From assembly GCA_944388215.1 (NCBI GenBank), contig CALXHT010000019.1, positions 1 to 37,063 on the forward strand: a stretch of 37,063 nt of DNA, written 5' to 3'. The notes beneath the pieces are model-generated. The model had not been told where the DNA came from, did not search any database, and saw nothing but the letters and a program-made list of their open reading frames with translations. The DNA is from an uncultured Gemmiger sp. GTDB lineage: Bacteria; Bacillota; Clostridia; Oscillospirales; Ruminococcaceae. This document shows, piece after piece, positions 10,564 to 18,174 of this stretch (position 1 is its first letter; the number at the start of each line of letters is the position of its first letter). The translations under genes were made by a program, and so were the position numbers.

Positions 10564-11559
10564 TCATTTCAGGTTGGGCCGGTCCTGGTCTCCGTCTGCC
10601 TTGAACAGCACGAAGTTTTCCGGCTTGTTTGTGAAATAGTAATATTCGGTGTTCTCCCGCAGCGGGGGCGTCAGGTAGTTGGGAATGATGCAGCCGTCTC
10701 CTTCCAGCCGCTCGGTGAAGCCCGCCGCCTGCCAGACTGCCGCCGGAATACCCACGTTGTAGCAGTCCATATACTCGGCGCCGGTGCGGTGCAGGATGGC
10801 GTCCAGGGCACCACCCAGCCGCGGCAGGACCCGGTCCTCGCCGATGTAGTCCACCAGCCGTACCACCGGCACACAGCCGGTCTCCCGGGCAGTGACGGTG
10901 CGGGTGACAACGTAGGCCAACAGCTTGCCGTGCTCCCGGGCCGCCCACACATCATAGTGGAAGTGGGGATAGTGGAAATACCGCCGCCGCAGGTACCAGG
11001 TGTCCTTGCGGGGGGTATGGGGCGTGGGGGGCATGCCAAGGGGGATCAGGTCGGCGGCAGATTCGATTTTCTCCAGCCCCAGGTCCCGCTGCACGGGGGG
11101 CAGCGTGTAACGCAGCGGCTTGGCCAGCTGGTAATCGGAGCGCCTTCCCAGCCGGTAGTAGTGGGGGATGCGTCCGGCCTGCCATCCCAGAAACTGGTAG
11201 AAGGTGCAGGTGTTGGGCCGGATGTTGTTGCAGGCCAGCACGTCGGCGTGCAACAGGCCGGGCAGCGCATTCATCAGTTCCAGGCCCACGCCGTTGTGTC
11301 CCTTGGCGGCCACCCAGACGCTGACCCACACATCGGGCCGACGCGCCGTGTTGGCCAGTATGTATCCGGCGGCGCTCACATAGCGGCCGTCCTGTTCGGC
11401 CACGGCGAACTGGGGTACACCGCCGCGCCCGGCATAGTAGTGGTGAAAGAGTTCAGGGCGATTCAGCAGCGGCAGCCGCATGTCAAAGTGCTCATTGATG
11501 AAGTCGATGATGGCCCGGTCTTCGCCCAGTCGGGCCAGACGGAATGTCACGTCAGACAA
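10564..11559 (-). CDS. GNAT-like acyltransferase in the ACP cassette
   Basis: A 331-residue protein that looks like a GNAT-fold acyltransferase: residues 1-150 contain FINEHFDMRLPL, FAVAEQDGRYVSAAGYI and, after a strand, a helix reading GLELMNAL, then CTFYQFLGWQ, the position where GNAT proteins often carry a conserved aromatic/GF motif. A second half (about 170-331) may be a second, degenerate GNAT domain (KLLAYVVTRTV; AAGFTERLEGDGCI). The start codon is TTG at 11559, supported by GGAGG 8 bases upstream; it overlaps the end of the SDR gene by 8 bases. Last gene of the cassette. By position it would transfer the acyl group made on the ACP to an acceptor such as an amino sugar or lipid; this is an inference, and the acceptor is unknown. 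Confidence 0.6.
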   Translation of the reverse strand: MSDVTFRLARLGEDRAIIDFINEHFDMRLPLLNRPELFHHYYAGRGGVPQFAVAEQDGRYVSAAGYILANTARRPDVWVSVWVAAKGHNGVGLELMNALPGLLHADVLACNNIRPNTCTFYQFLGWQAGRIPHYYRLGRRSDYQLAKPLRYTLPPVQRDLGLEKIESAADLIPLGMPPTPHTPRKDTWYLRRRYFHYPHFHYDVWAAREHGKLLAYVVTRTVTARETGCVPVVRLVDYIGEDRVLPRLGGALDAILHRTGAEYMDCYNVGIPAAVWQAAGFTERLEGDGCIIPNYLTPPLRENTEYYYFTNKPENFVLFKADGDQDRPNLK

Positions 11560-12292
11560 TGGCCGAACCTCCCGTCACCGGCAGCGTCACGCCGGTAATG
11601 AAGCCCGCCTCGTCGGAGAGCAGGAACGCCATGGCGGGCACTACGTCCTCCGGAGTGGCGTTGCGGCCCATGGGGTTGTCGGCCGCCGCTGCCTGCACAA
11701 TGAGGTCGGGAGTGTCCTTGAGGAAGTGGGTCTCCATCATGCTGGGGGCCACGCAGTTCACCGTGACACCGAACTTGGCATACTCCACGGCCAGGCTCTT
11801 CACCAGGCCGCCGATGGCGCTCTTGGCCATCACGTAGGCGGCGGTGTTTTTGGGCGGGCAGCCGATGGTGTAGCTGGTCTGGATAAAGAGCACCCGGCCG
11901 AACTTGGCCCGGGCCATGGCGGGCAGAATGCCCCGGCAGATGCGGATGGCGCTGTGCACTTCAATTTCCAGGTCCTTGTCGAAGCGGGTCTGGTCGAAGG
12001 CCTTGAACTTGGTGTTGATCACGGGGAGCGCCGGCAGATGGATGAAGTGGGTGGGGGCGGGGGCAGAGGTCTCCAGCAGCTGCATGAAGGTGTCTACCTT
12101 GGCCCGGTCGGACAGATCCACGTCAAAGGGACGGACCTGTCCCGGAAAACGCTGGCACAGGGACGCCAGCTTGTCCAGATCGCCGCAGCCCTGGGCCAGG
12201 ACCAGCGCGTCAGGAGCGCCGGTCAGCAGGCGGGCAATCAGGGCACGGCCCACATCGCTGGTGGCGCCGGTGATCAGATACGTATACGACAT
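11552..12292 (-). CDS. Short-chain dehydrogenase/reductase (FabG-like)
   Basis: A 246-residue classical SDR. The cofactor loop is TGATSDVG (8-15), and Ser140, Tyr153 and Lys157 (YVMAK) form the catalytic set with normal spacing. The usual NNAG motif is replaced by HLPAL (85-89). The C-terminal LPVTGGSAIV matches FabG-like reductases that end in a VDGG-type strand. ATG follows GGGAGG. Between a MaoC gene and a GNAT gene, and near an ACP gene, it most likely reduces a 3-oxoacyl chain on the dedicated ACP, or works in the reverse direction. The family is certain; the substrate is inferred. Confidence 0.85.
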   Translation of the reverse strand: MSYTYLITGATSDVGRALIARLLTGAPDALVLAQGCGDLDKLASLCQRFPGQVRPFDVDLSDRAKVDTFMQLLETSAPAPTHFIHLPALPVINTKFKAFDQTRFDKDLEIEVHSAIRICRGILPAMARAKFGRVLFIQTSYTIGCPPKNTAAYVMAKSAIGGLVKSLAVEYAKFGVTVNCVAPSMMETHFLKDTPDLIVQAAAADNPMGRNATPEDVVPAMAFLLSDEAGFITGVTLPVTGGSAIV

Positions 12293-12306
12293 AGCGGAAA
12301 CCTCCC

Positions 12307-12723
12307 TTATTTGGCAAGGCCTGCTTTGATGATACCCCGGGTGACGCGCTGGCCGTTCTGGTTGGTGATGACGGCCTTGATCTCGGCCTCGCTGCCGATC
12401 TCGCTGACCCGCAGGACGGTGCCTTTCACGGTCAGGGTGTCACCGATAAAGACCGGCTTGGCAAACTTGCACTCCACGCCGTGGAGCAGGCAGTGCTCGC
12501 CGGGCAGATACACGCCGGCCAGTGTGGAGAAAAAGCTGGCACCCAGCATGCCGTAGACCACCCGGCCGGGATAGCCGCGGTCCTTGGCGTAGTCGGCGTC
12601 GATGTGGATGGGGGAGACATCGCCGGTGATGGTCCGGAAGGCCTCCATCATCTCGGCGGTGACCGTGACGGTGAATTCCTCGGTCAGGCCGGGCACCATC
12701 TCGGCCAGGGTATAGTGGTTCAT
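12307..12723 (-). CDS. MaoC-like (R)-specific enoyl hydratase/dehydratase
   Basis: A 138-residue single hot-dog domain. The hydratase-2 motif is present as TGDVSPIHIDADYAKDRGYPGRVVYGML, with catalytic candidates Asp35 and His40 in the normal D-x4-H spacing. Members interconvert enoyl- and (R)-3-hydroxyacyl thioesters. I chose ATG at 12723 because GGAG lies 7 bases upstream; a longer reading frame exists but its extra part overlaps the ACP gene region and has no family match. It lies 14 bases before the SDR gene. Together with the SDR and ACP it would make or use a hydroxyacyl-ACP. Confidence 0.85.
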   Translation of the reverse strand: MNHYTLAEMVPGLTEEFTVTVTAEMMEAFRTITGDVSPIHIDADYAKDRGYPGRVVYGMLGASFFSTLAGVYLPGEHCLLHGVECKFAKPVFIGDTLTVKGTVLRVSEIGSEAEIKAVITNQNGQRVTRGIIKAGLAK

Positions 12724-12745
12724 CGCAGACTCCTTTATTCCTTCG

Positions 12746-12768
12746 AAAAAAGGCGGCTCAGAGCCGCC
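12746..12768 (-). terminator. Hairpin with T-tract between the ACP and MaoC genes
   Basis: On the minus strand GGCGGCT-CTG-AGCCGCC is followed by six T. It lies 32 bases after the ACP stop and just before the MaoC SD. No promoter is visible in the remaining gap, so downstream genes must depend on read-through. Confidence 0.75.
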
Positions 12769-12799
12769 CCTTACAGGATGTGTTACACTTCCCGGTTCA

Positions 12800-13039
12800 T
12801 CAGACCATGCGGGCCACCAGGTCCAGCAGGTCGCCCACGTCCTTGAGGCCGCGGACATCCGAGAGCTTGAACTTGATATTGAATTTCTTTTCGATGGCGG
12901 TCAGCAGGTTGATCTGTTCCAGGCTGTCCCAGTCCTCGATGTCGTCGGCGCAGGTATCGCGGGTGATGACCAGCGTGTCGTCGTCGAAGTTGTCACGGAA
13001 AATATCCTGCACCGCAGTCAAAATATCCTGTTCGGTCAT
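12800..13039 (-). CDS. Acyl carrier protein, dedicated type
   Basis: A 79-residue acidic helical protein with the phosphopantetheine attachment motif DWDSLEQINLL, Ser39 being the modified residue. It carries an acyl chain as a thioester. It is more divergent than housekeeping AcpP (which reads GADSLD) and is not next to fab genes; it is the first gene of a cassette with MaoC, SDR and GNAT-like proteins. That arrangement resembles carriers used for sugar or lipid decoration rather than bulk fatty-acid synthesis. ATG follows AAAGGAG. A promoter with an extended -10 lies upstream and a terminator-like hairpin lies just downstream. Confidence 0.88.
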   Translation of the reverse strand: MTEQDILTAVQDIFRDNFDDDTLVITRDTCADDIEDWDSLEQINLLTAIEKKFNIKFKLSDVRGLKDVGDLLDLVARMV

Positions 13040-13073
13040 AATGTTTCTCCTTTAAAGATTGGTAATTACCCAT

Positions 13074-13102
13074 ACTATAGCATAAATCCATGCGCGGCGC
13101 AA
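13074..13102 (-). promoter_or_regulatory. Promoter of the ACP cassette
   Basis: On the minus strand TTGCGC (13102-13097), a 17-bp spacer and TATAGT (13079-13074), preceded by the extended -10 TGC. It is the only good promoter seen for the four-gene cassette. Confidence 0.6.
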
Positions 13103-13136
13103 GAAAAGTTGTAAAAGAGCGGCGGAATTCTGCCCT

Positions 13137-13448
13137 TCAGAAACCGTAATCCTCCAGCCGTTTTTCCAGTTCGGTCTCGCTGTAGACGGGCACGCCCTGC
13201 TGCAGAGCCAGTACGTCTGCCTCGGGCAGCAGCCGGGTGTAGATCTCGTCGTACTGGGCCAGCGGTCCGGTGCCGTCCCCGGTGTACAGCGCCAGATGGC
13301 CGGCGTTGTCCTTTAAAAGGTAGAGGGGTTCTGCCCTGCGGGCGCTGTCCCGCCAGAGAAACCATACGCTGATGACAAGACACACCAGCGCCGCCGCGCC
13401 CAGCGCCCAGAGATACACCGAAGCACCCCGTCTGTGTTTGTTTTCCAT
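13137..13448 (-). CDS. Small membrane protein with BofC C-terminal-like domain
   Basis: A 103-residue protein with one N-terminal membrane segment (about 11-32, YLWALGAAALVCLVISVWFLW) and an outward domain reading LYLLKDNAGHLALYTG...YDEIYTRLLPEADVLALQQGVPVYSETELEKRLEDY. This resembles the C-terminal domain of BofC (bypass-of-forespore C), a family widely present in Clostridia also outside sporulation. The start at 13448 has GGAGG upstream; the frame stays open further upstream without an SD. The role is unknown. It is divergent from the penicillin-binding protein gene and shares its control region. Confidence 0.7.
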   Translation of the reverse strand: MENKHRRGASVYLWALGAAALVCLVISVWFLWRDSARRAEPLYLLKDNAGHLALYTGDGTGPLAQYDEIYTRLLPEADVLALQQGVPVYSETELEKRLEDYGF

Positions 13449-13547
13449 CCTAAGCCCTCCTTTTGCGTTAGTATGGGACGATGTGGCGGCAAAAAAACAA
13501 AAACTTGTGAATTTTGCGGAACAGACTGTACTTTTGCGATGGTTTTG

Positions 13548-13556
13548 TGGTATAAT
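13548..13556 (+). promoter_or_regulatory. Extended -10 promoter of the penicillin-binding protein gene
   Basis: TGG followed by a perfect TATAAT at 13551-13556. No good -35 lies at the right distance, which is typical of extended -10 promoters. The leader of about 105 nt contains a short hairpin CCGGC/GCCGG (13587-13599). Confidence 0.65.
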
Positions 13557-13667
13557 CCATTCTATAACATTCTGCAATTCTGTGTTCCGGCTCTGCCGGC
13601 AATGCTTTTTCGGATCGTATCAAAGGAGGCGGTTCCCATAGAACCCAAAAAGGAGCGTCATCTTTCC

Positions 13668-16214
13668 ATGGGTGGCGCAAAGTCTGGAAACGGTGCCACG
13701 GGGCAGTTTGACCCGGTCAATCCGCAGGACCCCAAGAAGAAAAAGAAGAAGAAACGCCGCAGTATTCCCGGCATGATTCTTCGGTTCATCGGCTGTGTGT
13801 TCTGCGTGGGCATCATGCTTTGCAGTGTGGGCGGTGTGCTGCTGTCGATGTATATCGTGCAGGTCACCGCGGATGACGGCGAGGTCCTGGACCTGGACAA
13901 CCAGAAAAACAAGCAGACCACCATCATCTACGACAAGAACGGCAACGAGTACGCCACGCTGACCCAGGGCGAAAACCGTATCTGGCGCGAACTTTCGGCC
14001 ATGCCGGAGAATCTGCAGCATGCGGTCATCGCCATCGAGGACAAGGACTTCTACCACGAGCCCGGCATCAACATCAAGCGTACCATCGGTGCGGCCCTCA
14101 ACGAGTTCACAGACCACGCCATCTACGGCTCCCAGCAGGGCGCTTCCACGCTGGAGCAGCAGCTGGTCAAGAACCTGACCGGCGACGATGAGGTGGACAA
14201 GATGCGTAAGGTGCGCGAAATCTTCCGCGCCCTGGGTCTTGCCAACCGCTACAGCAAGGAGACCATCCTGGAAGCCTACCTCAACACCATCCCGCTGACG
14301 GGCATTGTCTGCGGCATGGAAGCGGGCGCCCAGGAATATTTCGGCAAGCATGTGGAGGATCTGACCCTGTCGGAGTGCGCGGTGCTGGCTTCCATCACCA
14401 AGAACCCCACGGCGTACAATCCCTTCACCAACCCGGAAAACCTCATCACCCGGCGCAACCACGTGCTGTATGAGATGTATACCCAGGGGTATATCACCGA
14501 GGATGAGTACAATTCCGCCTGTGCCGAGACCATCACGCTGACCGAGACCAGCAGCTCCACCGAGAACGCCACCCGTTCCTCCCAGAACTCCTACTTCACC
14601 GATGCGCTCTACTATGAGCTGCTCAACGATCTGCAGGAGAAGCTGAACATGACGGCGGACGAGGCCAAGTCGATGATCTTCAACGGCGGTCTGCGCGTCT
14701 ACTCCACTGTGGATCCCGAGGTCCAGACGGCCATCGAGAATGCCATGTACGACGCGGAGGGCAACATCCCGGCGCTGTGGCATGAGGAGGCAGTCTGCCT
14801 GCGGGATTACCCGGCGGATACCAGCAGCTGGGACGAAGTCCAGTTCGACGAGAACACCGGCCTGCCGCTGACCAAGGACGGTCTGGCAGTGTACGGCGTG
14901 GACGACATCCCGGTCTACACCGACGACGAGCATACCACCCTCAAGATGGGCACTTCCACCGACGACAACTACCCCAACGATGATACCGAGTACCTCTGTG
15001 TGTACGAGACGGTGCGCACCCAGGCGGCCATTGCCACGCTGGACTATGACGGCAACATTCTCGGCATCGGCGGCGGCGTCGGTGAGAAGAAATACGACCT
15101 GGGCACCAACCGCGCTACCATCCCGCACCAGACCGGTTCTACCATGAAACCCATCGGTGCCTACTGCCTGGCGCTGGACTACAAGCTGATCAACTACTCC
15201 TCCCAGGTGCTGGATGCGCCTTTCTATGCGGCGGAGGACAAGCGGGTGCTGAAGGATCAGTATTCCTATATGGATCCGTATTCCGAAGCGGCCCAGTCCC
15301 GTTCGGATGTCTGGCGTGCCTGGCCCACCAACTACGGCGGCGCCGGCGGTCAGGGCAACCCCATGCTGGTGTACGACGCCCTGCGTCAGTCCTACAACAC
15401 GGTGGCTGTCTGGGTCGGCAACATGGTGGGCGTGGACTTCCTGTACAACTTTGTCCACGACACCCTGGAATGCACCTATATCGACGCTGAGACCGATATG
15501 GACCTGGGCCCGCTGGTGCTGGGTTCCCAGAGTCACGGTATGACGGTGGTGCAGCTGGCCGGTGCCTACAGCATCTTCTATGACGGCACCTTCACCACAC
15601 CGCACTACTACACCGAGATCACCGATTACCAGGGCAACGAGGTACTGGATAACACCAAGTATATCAACACCATTCAGGCCATTGACCCGACCACGGCCTA
15701 TATCATGAACCGCATGATGGCCAACGTCCTGAAGAGCGGCGGTACGGCCAGCGGCATGGCGCCGGAAGGCGACATCGAGGCGGTGGCCAAGACCGGTACG
15801 ACCAGTGACTACAAGGATTACACCTTTGCGGGTCTGACGCCCTACTACGTCACCACGCTATGGTGGGGCTGCGACAAGCCGACCAGCCTGTATGAGCTGG
15901 GGCGTGCGGGCCGCAGCGGCAAGCCCATCCAGCTGGTCTGGAAGTCGCTGATGGAAACCCTGCAGGCCGACAAGGAGGCGGCGGAGTTCCCCATGCCGGA
16001 TGGCGTTGTGGCCAAGCAGTTCGATACCTCCACCGGTGCGATTGTTTCGGGCGGCGGTGCCACGGGCTACTACACCGAGGACAACCTCCCCGACGACAGC
16101 TATTCGACGCCGGAAGTGGATCCCTACGCGGCGCTGGCACAGCAGGCGGCGGAGGGCGCGCAGGCTACAGATGCGACCCAGCCTGCGGATGCCACCACCC
16201 AGCCGGCAGCCTGA
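13668..16214 (+). CDS. Class A penicillin-binding protein (PBP1A type)
   Basis: Bifunctional peptidoglycan glycosyltransferase and transpeptidase, anchored in the membrane with its bulk outside. From ATG at 13668 it has 848 residues: a Lys-rich cytoplasmic stretch (23-31), a membrane segment (about 36-62), a GT51 domain with catalytic Glu124 in EDKDFYHEPG and GASTLEQQ (158-165), then a transpeptidase domain with Ser491-Thr-Met-Lys494, Ser575-Tyr-Asn and Lys708-Thr-Gly-Thr. The C-terminus is a low-complexity Ala/Thr/Gln tail. The start is uncertain: SD AAAAGGAG is 12 bases before this ATG, while the stronger AAAGGAGG (13622-13629) sits 8 bases before an in-frame ATA (13638). No neighbour on the same strand belongs to its transcript. 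Confidence 0.93.
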   Translation: MGGAKSGNGATGQFDPVNPQDPKKKKKKKRRSIPGMILRFIGCVFCVGIMLCSVGGVLLSMYIVQVTADDGEVLDLDNQKNKQTTIIYDKNGNEYATLTQGENRIWRELSAMPENLQHAVIAIEDKDFYHEPGINIKRTIGAALNEFTDHAIYGSQQGASTLEQQLVKNLTGDDEVDKMRKVREIFRALGLANRYSKETILEAYLNTIPLTGIVCGMEAGAQEYFGKHVEDLTLSECAVLASITKNPTAYNPFTNPENLITRRNHVLYEMYTQGYITEDEYNSACAETITLTETSSSTENATRSSQNSYFTDALYYELLNDLQEKLNMTADEAKSMIFNGGLRVYSTVDPEVQTAIENAMYDAEGNIPALWHEEAVCLRDYPADTSSWDEVQFDENTGLPLTKDGLAVYGVDDIPVYTDDEHTTLKMGTSTDDNYPNDDTEYLCVYETVRTQAAIATLDYDGNILGIGGGVGEKKYDLGTNRATIPHQTGSTMKPIGAYCLALDYKLINYSSQVLDAPFYAAEDKRVLKDQYSYMDPYSEAAQSRSDVWRAWPTNYGGAGGQGNPMLVYDALRQSYNTVAVWVGNMVGVDFLYNFVHDTLECTYIDAETDMDLGPLVLGSQSHGMTVVQLAGAYSIFYDGTFTTPHYYTEITDYQGNEVLDNTKYINTIQAIDPTTAYIMNRMMANVLKSGGTASGMAPEGDIEAVAKTGTTSDYKDYTFAGLTPYYVTTLWWGCDKPTSLYELGRAGRSGKPIQLVWKSLMETLQADKEAAEFPMPDGVVAKQFDTSTGAIVSGGGATGYYTEDNLPDDSYSTPEVDPYAALAQQAAEGAQATDATQPADATTQPAA

Positions 16215-16229
16215 TGCTGTAACTCTTTG

Positions 16230-16271
16230 CGACCACCCCGATGCACTGCATCGGGGTGGTCGTCTGTTTTT
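16230..16271 (+). terminator. Terminator of the penicillin-binding protein gene
   Basis: A very strong inverted repeat, CGACCACCCCGATGCA / TGCATCGGGGTGGTCG around a single base, with the tail TCTGTTTTT. Confidence 0.92.
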
Positions 16272-16367
16272 CACCCGCGCACAAAAAGCTGCCGTAGAAA
16301 AACAGGTGGCAAAGTAGTGGAACGCTGTGCAAAATGCCAAAAACGGGCAAAAGGCGGGGCAAGAGGC

Positions 16368-16396
16368 TTGCAAAGTGGTGGCTTCGGTGGTATGAT
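16368..16396 (+). promoter_or_regulatory. Promoter of the ACT regulator-hom-thrB-lysC genes
   Basis: TTGCAA (16368-16373), a 17-bp spacer and TATGAT (16391-16396) with an extended -10 TGG. The 12-mer GCAAAGTGGTGG (16370-16381), starting in the -35 and filling half the spacer, recurs with one mismatch at 16309-16320 and may be an operator. Confidence 0.7.
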
Positions 16397-16438
16397 GATG
16401 CTTGTCGAAACTACAACTGTACGCAAGGAGGGGACAAC

Positions 16439-16867
16439 ATGCCGGATCGCCGATTCCTGCTGGTGGATGCGGCCGTTCTGCCGGAAGTGTTTCTCAAGGT
16501 GTTGCAGGCCAAGGAACTGCTGGCTTCCGGTGCGGTGACCAACATTTCTACGGCGGCTCGTCAGGCAGGCATTTCCCGCAGTGCCTTTTATAAATATAAG
16601 GATACGGTGTTTGACGCCGAAGCAGGGCGGGAGTCCATCACGGTGGTGGCCACCCTGCTGGATAAAACAGGCGCTTTGCAGGCGCTGCTGTCGGGCATTT
16701 CCGCCGCCGGCGCTTCCATCGTGACCATCACCCAGTCCCGGCCGGAGAACGGCGCGGCCCAGGTGGAAGTCACGGTGCGCACCGGCACGATGCAGATGCC
16801 GGTGGAGGAGATGCTCACCCGCCTGTCCCATCAGCCCTGTGTGGTGGAGATCCACCGTGGAGCCTGA
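16439..16867 (+). CDS. ACT domain-containing regulator, PheB/ThrR type (UPF0735)
   Basis: A 142-residue protein with an N-terminal helix-turn-helix (about 33-55, NISTAARQAGISRSAFYKYKDTVF) and a C-terminal ACT domain (about 66-142) of the kind that binds amino acids. The B. subtilis homologue (PheB/ThrR) represses hom and thrB genes. Here it lies directly before hom, which supports the same job: sensing threonine or a related amino acid. ATG at 16439 has AAGGAGGGG 5 bases upstream; the frame stays open upstream without a ribosome-binding site. The gap to hom is 46 bases, so they are probably cotranscribed and autoregulated. Family assignment is firm; the ligand is inferred. Confidence 0.85.
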   Translation: MPDRRFLLVDAAVLPEVFLKVLQAKELLASGAVTNISTAARQAGISRSAFYKYKDTVFDAEAGRESITVVATLLDKTGALQALLSGISAAGASIVTITQSRPENGAAQVEVTVRTGTMQMPVEEMLTRLSHQPCVVEIHRGA

Positions 16868-16913
16868 AGCGGGGGCAGCCGGCCTTTGATAAGCAAGTAA
16901 GGGGGAAACATAG

Positions 16914-18143
16914 ATGGCTAAAATCGCAATCATGGGCTTCGGCACCGTCGGCAGCGGCGTGCTGGAGGTCTGCCGCCGCAATGCGGCATCCATTGCCCGC
17001 CGTGCCGGCGAGCCGGTGGAAGTGAAATACATTCTGGATGTGCGGGACTTTTCCGGTTCGCCGGATGCGGCCCTGTTCACCAATTCCCTGGACACCATCC
17101 TGGCCGATCCGGAGGTCAAGGTGGTGGTGGAGACCATCGGCGGCACCAAGTTTGCCTACCCGTATGTACGGCAGTGCCTGGAGAGCGGCCGCAGCGTCTG
17201 CACCTCCAACAAGGAGATGGTGGCCACCTACGGCGCCGAACTGCTGGCGCTGGCGCGGGAGCACGGTGTGGCCTTCCTGTTTGAGGCCAGCGTGGGCGGC
17301 GGCACCCCCATCATCACCCCGATGCATCAGTGCCTGGCGGCCAACCATATCAGCCGCATCCAGGGCATTGTGAACGGCACCACCAACTTCATGCTCACCA
17401 AGATGAAGCGGGAAAATATGGGCTTTGCGGAAGCCCTCAAGATCGCCCAGCAGCTGGGCTATGCCGAAACGAGGGACCCCGGCGACGATGTGGACGGCCG
17501 CGACGCCTGCCGCAAGATCGCCATTCTGGCCAGCCTGGCCTGCGGGCACCACATCTATCCCGACAACATCCCCACCCGGGGCATCCGGGATATCACCGTC
17601 ACCGACATCAAGGCGGCGGAGAAGCTGGACAGCGCCATCAAACTCATCGCCTGGTACGACGAGGGGGAGAACGGTCAGATGGCGGTGGGCGTGGAGCCCA
17701 TGCTGGTGCCCAACTCCAACCAGCTGGCGGGCGTGGACGATGTCTTCAATGCGGTGCTCATGCAGGGCGATATGCTGGGTGACGTGGTCTTCTACGGCAA
17801 GGGCGCCGGCAAGCTGCCCACGGCCAGCGCCGTGGTGGCCGACGTGATCGATGCCCTCAAGGAGGGCGTCAAAGTCCATGACAGCCTCTTCTGGAAACCC
17901 GCCCCCAAACTGGAGGGTATGGTGAAGGACCCCGGCACCTACGCTTGGTACATCCGGGTGTGCGGTGTGGCGGCGGCGCTGCTGCCCAAGGTGGCGGGCG
18001 CGGGCCATGTGGTGCTGGAGGAACAGGACCAGGCGGCCTACCGCATCGATGCGGCCACCGTGGACCAGCTGGAGGAGATCCGCGGCAAGATCGAGGTCCT
18101 TGGCGGGAAAGTGGCGCTGGTGCTCAAGCAGCTGGCGGACTGA
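16914..18143 (+). CDS. hom: Homoserine dehydrogenase
   Basis: Reduces aspartate semialdehyde to homoserine, the branch point to threonine and methionine. The 409-residue protein has an N-terminal dinucleotide-binding loop GFGTVGSG (8-15), SNKEMVA (about 101-107), the catalytic-domain motifs EASVGGGTPII and NGTTNFMLTKM, and the DPGDDVDGRDACRKIAIL signature. A C-terminal part of about 90 residues (from PGTYAWYIRVCG) is an ACT-like regulatory domain. ATG follows AAGGGGG. It is the second gene of the threonine group. Confidence 0.96.
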   Translation: MAKIAIMGFGTVGSGVLEVCRRNAASIARRAGEPVEVKYILDVRDFSGSPDAALFTNSLDTILADPEVKVVVETIGGTKFAYPYVRQCLESGRSVCTSNKEMVATYGAELLALAREHGVAFLFEASVGGGTPIITPMHQCLAANHISRIQGIVNGTTNFMLTKMKRENMGFAEALKIAQQLGYAETRDPGDDVDGRDACRKIAILASLACGHHIYPDNIPTRGIRDITVTDIKAAEKLDSAIKLIAWYDEGENGQMAVGVEPMLVPNSNQLAGVDDVFNAVLMQGDMLGDVVFYGKGAGKLPTASAVVADVIDALKEGVKVHDSLFWKPAPKLEGMVKDPGTYAWYIRVCGVAAALLPKVAGAGHVVLEEQDQAAYRIDAATVDQLEEIRGKIEVLGGKVALVLKQLAD

Positions 18144-18174
18144 ATACGAATCACGAAAGAGAGGGAGCTCTCAT

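Noticed and set aside
11480..12556. Plus-strand gene opposite the SDR and MaoC genes
   Set aside because: Antisense shadow; composition rich in Gly, His and Val, no domain, no SD.
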